This document shows positions 43,411-49,334 of a stretch of 49,334 nt of DNA, one piece after another; positions within the stretch are counted from its first letter, which is position 1; each line of letters starts with the position of its first letter. The stretch is from Gemmatimonadota bacterium (GTDB lineage: Bacteria > Gemmatimonadota > Gemmatimonadetes > Gemmatimonadales > GWC2-71-9). Made by a program: the position numbers and the translations under genes. The notes under the pieces were generated by a model, which ran no database searches, was not told the DNA's origin, and saw only the letters and a list, made by a program, of their open reading frames with translations. The DNA lies in the NCBI GenBank assembly GCA_009692185.1, contig SHZT01000009.1, positions 1-49,334 on the forward strand, written 5' to 3'.

Positions 43411-43722
43411 TCACTTCATCAACTCTCGTACCGTCCTCCGCACCACCATGTTGGCGAGCACGAACCAGACCACCACCGCCACGACGCCGACCCGGCGCGC
43501 GATGGGCTCGGGGGGCACGCGAAGTGTAACGTAGATCGCCAAGACCACCGTACTCGCCAGCGCGATGGCGTTGGCCCACCGCGCGGCCTTGCGCTCGATC
43601 TCGTCGCGGCACGCGCGGCAGAGCGAGCCGAATGGCAACTCGACCGCGCGGTGGCAGCGGGGACACTCGTGCTCAACCAAGCCGCCGACAAACGGCGTCG
43701 GCGAATCCCATCGTCGTAGCAT
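43411..43722 (-). CDS. Small zinc-ribbon membrane protein
   Basis: 103 residues from ATG 43722, whose 5' end overlaps the isocitrate dehydrogenase gene by 50 bases; a TTG near 43680 (just before VEHECPRC) is the alternative start. A zinc ribbon CPRC...CRAC near residues 20-38, then two membrane helices (WANAIALASTVVLAIYVTLRVP and VGVVAVVVWFVLANMVV). Unknown family; treble-clef-type small membrane proteins of this kind are common in high-GC bacteria. Tucked between IDH and the phosphoesterase in the operon. Confidence 0.65.
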   Translation of the reverse strand: MLRRWDSPTPFVGGLVEHECPRCHRAVELPFGSLCRACRDEIERKAARWANAIALASTVVLAIYVTLRVPPEPIARRVGVVAVVVWFVLANMVVRRTVRELMK

Positions 43723-44689
43723 GGCCCTTCAAGTCCGGCGTTCGCACGTTGTCATCCCGGATCACCTGCTCCAGCGCCTTGCGCACCCGGTCGGCCCGGG
43801 ACGGCTCACCAACATGATCCAGCATCATACACCCGGCGAGGATCAGCGCCGAGGGGTTGGCCACACCCTTGCCGGCGATATCGGGGGCCGAGCCGTGGAC
43901 GGCCTCGAACAGGGCGCACTTCGAGCCGATGTTGGCGCCGGGCGCGAGTCCCAGGCCGCCAACCAACCCGGCGATTTCATCGCTCAGAATGTCACCGAAC
44001 ATGTTGGTCGTCACGATCATGTCGAACTGGGCGGGATCCAGCACCAGCTTCATCGCGCACGCGTCCACGATGATGTCATCCGCCACCACGCGGCCGGCGA
44101 ACTCCCGGGCGACACCCTGGGACACCTCGAGGAACAGTCCGGTGAGCGCCTTGAGAATGTTGGCCTTGTGGACGATGGTCACCTTCTTCCGCCCGTGCGA
44201 CACCGCGTATTCAAACGCGTACCGGGCGATCCGCTCGCGCCCGACTCGCGTGGTGTAGGCCACCGACTGCGCCATGGCCCTGGGGTCGCCGCCGATCCCG
44301 ATGATCCCCTCGAAACCCGAGTAGAGCCCCTCGGTGTTTTCCCGGACCAGCACGATGTCCACGTTCTCGTAGCGTCCACCGGGCACAATGGTCTTCGCGG
44401 GCCGGACGTTGGCGTAGAGATCAAACTCTTTTCGCAGGGCGACGTTGATCGAGCGGAACCCACCACCGACGGGCGTGGTGAGCGGCCCCTTGAGGCCGAG
44501 TTGTGTCTGGCGAAGGCTTTCGAGGGTCGCGTCCGGCAGGGGTGTCCCCGACTCCTCCATGGCCGCCATGCCGGCCAGTTGTTCGTCCCACTCGAACTCC
44601 GCCCCGGCCGCGGCCAGCACCCGGAGCGTCGCTGCCGTGATCTCGGGGCCGATGCCGTCCCCGGGTATGAGTGTGGCCCGCCGCTTCAC
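43673..44689 (-). CDS. NAD-dependent isocitrate/isopropylmalate dehydrogenase family
   Basis: 338 residues from GTG 44689. Signatures: LIPGDGIGPEI near the start, GPLTTPVGGGFRSINVALRKEFDLYANVRP (the phospho-site Ser / substrate region typical of isocitrate dehydrogenase), VDIVLVRENTEGLYSG, DILSDEIAGLVGGLGLAPGANIG, and FEAVHGSAPDIAGKGVANPSALI. The Asp after GSAP indicates NAD rather than NADP use. Most likely NAD-isocitrate dehydrogenase of the TCA cycle, but homoisocitrate or isopropylmalate dehydrogenase cannot be excluded by eye. It overlaps the upstream gene by four bases and the downstream zinc-ribbon gene by 50. Confidence 0.9.
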   Translation of the reverse strand: MKRRATLIPGDGIGPEITAATLRVLAAAGAEFEWDEQLAGMAAMEESGTPLPDATLESLRQTQLGLKGPLTTPVGGGFRSINVALRKEFDLYANVRPAKTIVPGGRYENVDIVLVRENTEGLYSGFEGIIGIGGDPRAMAQSVAYTTRVGRERIARYAFEYAVSHGRKKVTIVHKANILKALTGLFLEVSQGVAREFAGRVVADDIIVDACAMKLVLDPAQFDMIVTTNMFGDILSDEIAGLVGGLGLAPGANIGSKCALFEAVHGSAPDIAGKGVANPSALILAGCMMLDHVGEPSRADRVRKALEQVIRDDNVRTPDLKGHATTMGFADAVCRRLG

Positions 44690-45312
44690 CGCCCCTTTGG
44701 CGGCGTGAGAACAAAAATGGCCGCGGTCACCGCATTGAACGCCGTGTCATCGCTTCCCCAGGCGTCGGACTTCCAGGCAATCGCCCCTACCTTCGTGTCT
44801 ACCAGAATCACGGTGAACTCCGCTCGCGCGCGGCCGGTCTTGGTGGCCTTGAACGTCATGCGGGCGGGCATGAGGACGTAGCGACCATGGTTAATTGTGA
44901 CGAGGCGTCGCAGCTGCTCCAGCAGGTCCGACGGCACACCCATCAGGGCCCGCAGCCTGAGCTTGCTGGTCGCCAGGCTATCGGGATGGGGCAACGACCG
45001 GTCGGCCTCCGCACGTTCCCGCACCGTCACGGCGTCCATCCATGGCACGTAGGGCACGCGACGGTGCAGGCCGGACGCGATGACGCTGTCCACCCGGAGG
45101 CGCTGGGCGTAACTCAGGTCCTCGGAGCCGATAGCTCCCGGGTCGGCGGCGAGTTCCAGGAGGGGCAGGACCATGACCGGCGCCCCTGCTAGGCCGTCGA
45201 TGGGCAACGCCGAGAAGTCGGAGTCTCGCCACATGTAGGCGCCGGCCGCTGCACAGGAAACGGTCGCAAGCGTGGCCAGTGCCACGCCCAATCGGGTGCG
45301 GAAAAACGACAC
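44686..45312 (-). CDS. Exported protein, paralogue of the next gene
   Basis: 208 residues with an N-terminal hydrophobic anchor or signal (LGVALATLATVSCAAAGAYMW; the SC could be a lipobox). The rest: MVLPLLELAADPGAIGSED, LRVDSVIASGLHRRVPYVPWMD, LATSKLRLRALMGVPSDLLEQLRRLVTINHGRYVLMPARMTFKATKTGRARAEFTVILVDTKVGAIAWKS. It shares the arrangement '(A)TSxL+xxAL...LxxQLRxLxxIxxGRYxLxPAxxxF...AxFxIxLxDxxxGAxxW' with the gene just upstream in transcription order (45330-45956). Envelope location inferred. Function unknown. Confidence 0.6.
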   Translation of the reverse strand: MSFFRTRLGVALATLATVSCAAAGAYMWRDSDFSALPIDGLAGAPVMVLPLLELAADPGAIGSEDLSYAQRLRVDSVIASGLHRRVPYVPWMDAVTVRERAEADRSLPHPDSLATSKLRLRALMGVPSDLLEQLRRLVTINHGRYVLMPARMTFKATKTGRARAEFTVILVDTKVGAIAWKSDAWGSDDTAFNAVTAAIFVLTPPKGR

Positions 45313-45329
45313 GGTCGTTGTCCTTGGGT

Positions 45330-45956
45330 CTAGGGGAACATGACGCGCACGGCCAGCGCCACGGCATCCCAGGGCGTAGCACCAAACCCGCGCAAGGTAT
45401 TGCTCCAGCTCACGGCTCCGAGCCGCACGTCGGCAAGTACGATGGTGAAGTCGGCGACTGCCCGACGGTTGTTGGCGTCCCAGGTAAACCGCAGTCCCGC
45501 CGGGATCAGCGCATACCGGCCACCGGCCGCGATGCCCGTCAGCTGACGGAGCTGCGCCCGCAACGGTTCCGGAATGGTAGAAAGGGCATGGGTCTTGAGC
45601 TGCGAGGTCGCGATCTGGTCAGGGCTCGTCAGCAACCCGGGGGCCTGTTCCGCCGCGCGGCGCACCACGTCGGCCTTGATCCAGCCCACTTCCGGGGCCC
45701 TCAGCCTGGCGACCGCGTACAGAATGCTGTCCACGCGCTGCTGCACCTCGCCGCGGGACGCGAGCAGGCTGTCCCACCCAGTGCCCTCGTCCACGACGAA
45801 GTTGGTGAGCGGGAAGACAGGGATCTTGGACCCGCCCAGCACGTGGGAGGGCAACGGCAACACGGGCTTCGTCGTGGGAGGCGGCGCGTGCCCGCCCGCG
45901 GCAGTGGCGCACCCGAGGCCCGACGCGACCACGAAGGTCAGGAGCAGGGATTTCAT
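45330..45956 (-). CDS. Putative lipoprotein, paralogue of 44686-45312
   Basis: 208 residues from ATG 45956. N-terminus MKSLLLTFVVASGLGCATA has a lipobox (GLGC). Followed by IPVFPLTNFVVDEGTGWDSLL, EVQQRVDSILYAVARLRAPEVGWIKADVVRRAAEQAPGLL, IATSQLKTHALSTIPEPLRAQLRQLTGIAAGGRYALIPAGLRFTW...ADFTIVLADVRLGAVSWSN. Clear paralogy to the downstream gene suggests a tandem duplication. The pattern of stable VDS, GRY and GA.W positions suggests a common fold, perhaps a periplasmic complex subunit resembling the TolB/CsgG-type small lipoproteins; that comparison is a guess. Confidence 0.65.
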   Translation of the reverse strand: MKSLLLTFVVASGLGCATAAGGHAPPPTTKPVLPLPSHVLGGSKIPVFPLTNFVVDEGTGWDSLLASRGEVQQRVDSILYAVARLRAPEVGWIKADVVRRAAEQAPGLLTSPDQIATSQLKTHALSTIPEPLRAQLRQLTGIAAGGRYALIPAGLRFTWDANNRRAVADFTIVLADVRLGAVSWSNTLRGFGATPWDAVALAVRVMFP

Positions 45957-45997
45957 GGCGTGCAAGTTAGACAGGGAAGCGGGAAGGCGGTACGCCT

Positions 45998-46753
45998 TCA
46001 CGCAATAGTCAGCCCACCATCGACGACGATGACTTGTCCGGTGATATGCCGGGCTTCTTCGGAACAGAGGAACAGCACGACGTGCGCCACGTCTTCGGGC
46101 TCGGCCATGCGCCCGAGGGCCGAGCGTTTTTCGGCCTTGTCAAGCACGTCGCGAGGGAGGGTGCCCACCATCTCGGTACGCACGAACTCGGGTGCGACGG
46201 CGTTGACGTTGATGTTCGCCGAGCCGAGGTCCACCGCGGCCGACCGGGTCAGGCCAATGAGGGCCGCCTTGCTGGCGGCGTAGTTCGACACACCGAACCC
46301 CGGCGTGAAGGCCTGATGGGAGGCGATGTTGACGACCTTGCCGAAATGCTGGGTACGGTAATGCGGCGCGACCGCGTGCAGGCAGTTCACCGCGCCGAGG
46401 AGGTTCGTATCGATCACCTCGCGCCACGCCTCCTAGGTCAGACGCCAGAGCGCGCCGTCGTGGGCGATCCCCGCATTGTTGACGAGGAAATGGACGCCAC
46501 CCAGCTCGGCCTTCGCGTGTTCGACAAATCCATGCACCGCGTCACGCGAGCGCACATCGCAGGGTTCGCAGTACACGCGGACTCCGTAGCCGCGGAGCGC
46601 CGTCTCGGTCATGAGCGCCTGGGCCCCGATATCGCGGCCGGGCATCTCGCGGTAGTTGAAGGCGACATGGACGCCGCGGCGGGCGAACTCGAGCGCGATG
46701 GAACGACCGAGGCCGGTGGCGCCGCCGGTGACCATGGCAACGTGGTCTTTCAT
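45998..46753 (-). pseudogene. SDR oxidoreductase interrupted by in-frame TAG
   Basis: Reads as one short-chain dehydrogenase from ATG 46753: VTGGATGLGRSIALEFARRG (cofactor loop), VHFLVNNAGIAHDGALWRLT, then TAG at 46433-46435, then in the same frame EAWREVIDTNLLGAVNCLHAV, VVNIASHQAFTPGFGVSNYAASKAALIGLTRS (catalytic YxxxK) and GQVIVVDGG to 45998. The family has D/E in the position of the stop (LTDEAW), so one base change (GAG or CAG to TAG) explains it. Resembles FabG/3-oxoacyl reductases. Restart at GTG 46417 would give only the C-terminal half without the cofactor loop. Confidence 0.85.
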
Positions 46754-46986
46754 GCCGCCGGAGCGGACCGGGTCAGGTTCGGGGCGCGGCGCGAGGGCGG
46801 CCCCGGACGCACGTCCGCCACGCTCGCGCTCGGAGAAATCGCCGGGGTCTCGCCGGGTGAAGGGGATGGGACGCTCGATGTTCCAGGGCCCGTGGAGTGT
46901 CGCTCAAGCCCAACCTACGGCATGGGCCGGAAAAGCGGAACGGCGGTGGGTTGCGGGAGAGACGCGCCGGGGTAATCTCTACGTCC
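46754..46986. other. Divergent intergenic region before cstA
   Basis: 233 bases between the SDR remnant and cstA, with no gene seen. Possible cstA promoter at 46951-46978 (listed separately). Otherwise GC-rich with no evident operator or terminator. Confidence 0.5.
46951..46978 (+). promoter_or_regulatory. Possible sigma-70-like promoter of cstA
   Basis: TTGCGG (46951-46956), 16 bases, TAATCT (46973-46978). A start site 6-7 bases after the -10 would fall at about 46985, right at the cstA ATG (46987), so the transcript would be leaderless or nearly so. No Shine-Dalgarno is visible upstream of the ATG, which agrees. Confidence 0.35.
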
Positions 46987-49032
46987 ATGCCGAAAACACT
47001 TTCCGTCATCGCCTGGGCCGCCGTGTCCCTGCTGGGGGCATCGGGCTTCGCCATGCTCGCCATGAACCGGGGCGAGACGATCAGCGCGGCGTGGATGGTC
47101 ATCGCCGCCGTCTGCACTTACGTGGTCGCGTACCGCTTCTACTCGCGGTTCATTGCGACCCGGCTCATGGCGCTGGATGACCGCCGCGCCACACCCGCCG
47201 AGCGGATCAACAACGGCCGCGACTTCGTACCGACCCACAAGTGGGTGCTGTACGGGCATCACTTCGCGGCGATTGCGGGCGCAGGGCCGCTGGTGGGCCC
47301 GGTGCTGGCGGCGCAGTTCGGCTACCTGCCCGGGACCCTCTGGCTCATCATCGGCGTGGTGTTTGCCGGTGCGGTGCAGGACTTCGTGATCCTCTTCGCC
47401 TCCATGCGCCGCAACGGGAGGTCGCTGGGGCAGATGGCGAAGGAGGAAGTGAACCGCGTGACCGGCGTGGCGGCGATGATCGCGATCCTCATGATCATGA
47501 TCATTCTGCTCGCGGTGCTGGCGCTGGTGGTGGTGCGGGCGCTGGCCGAGAGCCCGTGGGGCGCCTTCACGCTGGCCTGCACGATTCCCATCGCGTTCGG
47601 CATGGGCTGGTGGATGAAGGTGCTCCGCCCCGGCAAGACACTGGAAGCGACCATCGGGGGCGTGGCACTGCTGATGGTGGCGCTCTGGGGAGGGCGGCTG
47701 GTGGCGGAGAACCCGGCGTGGGCGGCCGTATTCACGCTCAAGCCGACGACCACGGCGGCCTGGCTGATCGGCTACGGGTTCATCGCGTCGGTGCTGCCGG
47801 TGTGGATGCTGCTCTGCCCGCGGGACTATCTCTCGACGTTCCTGAAAATCGGAGCGGTGGCCGCTCTGGCCCTGGGGATCCTGCTGGTCCTGCCACCGCT
47901 CAAGATGCCGCCGGTGACGCAGTTCATTGACGGCACCGGCCCCATTTTCGCGGGCAAACTCTTTCCGTTCGCGTTCATTACCATCGCGTGCGGCGCGGTC
48001 AGCGGGTTCCACGCCCTCGTCGCCTCCGGCACGACGCCAAAGATGCTCACCCGGGAATCCGACGCGCGGCTCATCGGCTATGGTGGCATGCTCACCGAGT
48101 CGTTCGTGGGCGTCATGGCGATGACCGCGGCGTGCGTCCTCGACCCGGGCATCTACTTCGCCATCAACGCGCCGGCCGCCATCATCGGCACAAACCTGGA
48201 CCAGGTAGCCCAGACCATTCAGGGCTGGGGGTTCACGTTCTCCGCGGCCGACATGCAAGCGCTGACCACGCAGATGGGTGAAACCTCGCTGCTCTCCCGC
48301 ACCGGCGGCGCCCCGTCGCTCGCGGTGGGCATGGCGGTGATCTTTTCCAGCGCGACGGCCAAGCTGGGCGGGTCGGGGTTCACGGCCATGTGGTATCACT
48401 TCGCGATCATGTTCGAAGCCTTGTTCATCCTGACGACCATCGACACCGGCACCCGCGTCGGCCGATTCATGCTCCAGGAAGTGGGCGGGCACGTGTGGCC
48501 GCGATTTGCCGAGGTCTCGTGGTACCCGAGCATCGTGATCTCCAGCGCGATGATCGCCGGCGGGTGGGGCTATTTCCTGGTGCAGGGCGTGCTGGACCCC
48601 CTCGGGGGGATCAACTCGCTCTGGCCCATGTTCGGCATCAGCAACCAGCTGCTGGCCTGCATCGCGCTCACCGTGGGCACGACGGTGATCATCAAGATGA
48701 AAAAGGCCCGCTACGCCTGGGTGACCATGGTGCCGATGGCGTGGCTCGCGGTAACCACGCTGACCGCCGGCTGGCAAAAGGTGTTCGCGGCAGACCCCAA
48801 GCTCGGTTTCCTGGCACACGCCGCCTCGCTCGCGACCTCCACCGCCGCCAACGCCGGCCGGCTCCGGTTCAACGACTACTTGAACAGCACGCTGACGGTG
48901 ATCTTCATGAGCGTGGTGGTCCTGGTGATCCTCGCGGCCGCCCGGGAGTGGTACCTGGTGCTCGGCGGCAAGAAACAGCCGGTACTGCAGGAATCGCCGT
49001 TCGTGCAGAGCGCGTATGCTGCGGGAGACTGA
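46987..49032 (+). CDS. cstA: CstA-family pyruvate/peptide transporter
   Basis: 681 residues from ATG 46987. About 16-18 membrane helices with family blocks VPTHKWVLYGHHFAAIAGAGPLVGPVLAAQFGYLPG, VFAGAVQDFVILFASMRRNGRSLGQMAKEE, LCPRDYLSTFLKIG, ACGAVSGFHALVASGTTPKML, AMWYHFAIMFEALFILTTIDTGTRVGRFMLQE and LWPMFGISNQLLACIAL. CstA/BtsT-type proteins import pyruvate (and peptides) under carbon limitation. The characteristic small YbdD/YjiX protein follows, as in E. coli. Frames extending upstream of 46987 are probably not used. Confidence 0.95.
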   Translation: MPKTLSVIAWAAVSLLGASGFAMLAMNRGETISAAWMVIAAVCTYVVAYRFYSRFIATRLMALDDRRATPAERINNGRDFVPTHKWVLYGHHFAAIAGAGPLVGPVLAAQFGYLPGTLWLIIGVVFAGAVQDFVILFASMRRNGRSLGQMAKEEVNRVTGVAAMIAILMIMIILLAVLALVVVRALAESPWGAFTLACTIPIAFGMGWWMKVLRPGKTLEATIGGVALLMVALWGGRLVAENPAWAAVFTLKPTTTAAWLIGYGFIASVLPVWMLLCPRDYLSTFLKIGAVAALALGILLVLPPLKMPPVTQFIDGTGPIFAGKLFPFAFITIACGAVSGFHALVASGTTPKMLTRESDARLIGYGGMLTESFVGVMAMTAACVLDPGIYFAINAPAAIIGTNLDQVAQTIQGWGFTFSAADMQALTTQMGETSLLSRTGGAPSLAVGMAVIFSSATAKLGGSGFTAMWYHFAIMFEALFILTTIDTGTRVGRFMLQEVGGHVWPRFAEVSWYPSIVISSAMIAGGWGYFLVQGVLDPLGGINSLWPMFGISNQLLACIALTVGTTVIIKMKKARYAWVTMVPMAWLAVTTLTAGWQKVFAADPKLGFLAHAASLATSTAANAGRLRFNDYLNSTLTVIFMSVVVLVILAAAREWYLVLGGKKQPVLQESPFVQSAYAAGD

Positions 49033-49033
49033 C

Positions 49034-49216
49034 ATGACCGTCGTGCAACGCCTGGGCCGCGCCATTCGCGTGGTGTTCGGCATGCCCGACTACGATCGGT
49101 ACCTCACGCACCGCGAGGCCGCTCACCCCGGCGAACCCGCGTTGTCACCGTCGGACTATTACGCCCAGCACCTGAAACGCCGGTACGAGAGCGGCGGGCC
49201 GACGAGGTGCTGCTAG
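49034..49216 (+). CDS. YbdD/YjiX-family small protein
   Basis: 60 residues from ATG 49034 (GGGAG nine bases upstream, inside the cstA end). Signature: RLGRAIRVVFGMPDYDRYLTHREAAHPGEPALSPSDYYAQHLKRRY, the complete YbdD/YjiX family. These proteins are encoded after cstA/btsT and are required for, or modulate, pyruvate uptake. One base separates it from the cstA stop; clearly co-transcribed. Confidence 0.93.
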   Translation: MTVVQRLGRAIRVVFGMPDYDRYLTHREAAHPGEPALSPSDYYAQHLKRRYESGGPTRCC

Positions 49217-49219
49217 GCC

Positions 49220-49334
49220 ATGCCCCAGGAGTTCGTCTACCGGGACAAGAAGCTGGGAGACACCGAAGCGATCACCGTTGAGACCGCTCCGGATGTCTTT
49301 CAACCCACTTCGACCACGGTCCTCCTGCTTCGCG
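49220..49334 (+). CDS. Partial CDS at window edge, unknown
   Basis: Begins ATG 49220, 3 bases after the YbdD stop, and runs off the window after 38 residues (MPQEFVYRDKKLGDTEAITV...). TVETAPDVFQPTSTTVLLLR is faintly like the 'VFxPTxxTxLLL' region before the SAM site of small-domain methyltransferases, but the call is not secure. Too short to assign. Confidence 0.4.
   Translation, partial: MPQEFVYRDKKLGDTEAITVETAPDVFQPTSTTVLLLR

Noticed and set aside
46433-46435. TAG in the SDR gene as evidence of stop-codon reassignment
   Set aside because: Other genes here end in TAG with sensible termini, and the unusual tRNA has anticodon GTC, which does not read TAG.
46915-49083. 722-residue minus-strand frame opposite cstA
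   Set aside because: Composition is His/Arg/Gly-rich antisense shadow with no family resemblance, while the plus strand is a textbook CstA.

Overview
The window is high-GC bacterial DNA with tightly packed, mostly start/stop-overlapping operons. Several traits together suggest a Gemmatimonadota-like or related soil or MAG lineage: a UbiX/UbiD/UbiA/MenG menaquinone-finishing operon, ECF sigma factors next to 'toast-rack' envelope proteins, a DUF5916 outer-membrane protein, a kinase start of the GDRYAIE...GGMA type, and many secreted proteins. This taxonomic reading is inference; there is no rRNA or other firm marker here.

Layout. 1-945 is a gene-fragment zone (DUF2971 C-terminus, possible LuxR HTH remnant). 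946-5358 (-) is a quinone operon: menG, ubiD, ubiA, ubiX and a YfcE-like phosphoesterase. 5452-8673 (+) is an ECF sigma factor with three envelope proteins. 8670-15553 (-) holds mrp, nrnA, an APC permease, guaB and an SH3-domain protein. 15590-20611 (+) holds gpmI, two outer-membrane proteins (one broken), mobA and moeA. 20608-25485 (-) is an electron-transfer-flavoprotein operon (etfB, etfA, ETF-QO, FKBP) preceded by corA. 25611-32819 (-) holds a cytochrome c, a glucose/sorbosone dehydrogenase-like lipoprotein, a DUF4097 protein, a collapsed sigma/anti-sigma pair, a conserved secreted protein and a DUF5916 protein. 32886-33926 (+) is a truncated Lhr-type helicase that runs into a kinase fragment on the other strand. 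34200-38825 (-) is a tandem triplet of secreted beta-propeller-like paralogues with a class II tRNA on the opposite strand between copies 2 and 3. 38946-40384 (+) is an NfeD/SPFH pair. 40404-46753 (-) is a metabolic operon: an interrupted SDR, two paralogous exported proteins, NAD-IDH, a zinc-ribbon membrane protein, a phosphoesterase, glutaryl-CoA dehydrogenase and an AEC transporter. 46987-49216 (+) is cstA-ybdD, followed by a partial gene at the edge.

The genes describe a respiring heterotroph. Acyl-CoA dehydrogenases such as GcdH would pass electrons to EtfAB, then ETF-QO, then menaquinone made by the quinone operon. MobA/MoeA supply molybdenum cofactor, CstA imports pyruvate or peptides, and the dehydrogenase next to cytochrome c suggests periplasmic sugar or alcohol oxidation.

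The most unusual signals are: (1) a Leu-like class II tRNA whose anticodon reads GTC, with a perfect 14-nt inverted copy of its anticodon arm in the downstream trailer, before a strong terminator; (2) several families of short word repeats and palindromes that sit next to start codons and, in-frame, inside housekeeping genes (gpmI, moeA, mrp, ETF-QO), with the 8-bp family always in the same orientation; (3) an unusual number of broken genes (sigma factors, SDR, OMP, helicase, kinase), which is either real decay or assembly error.
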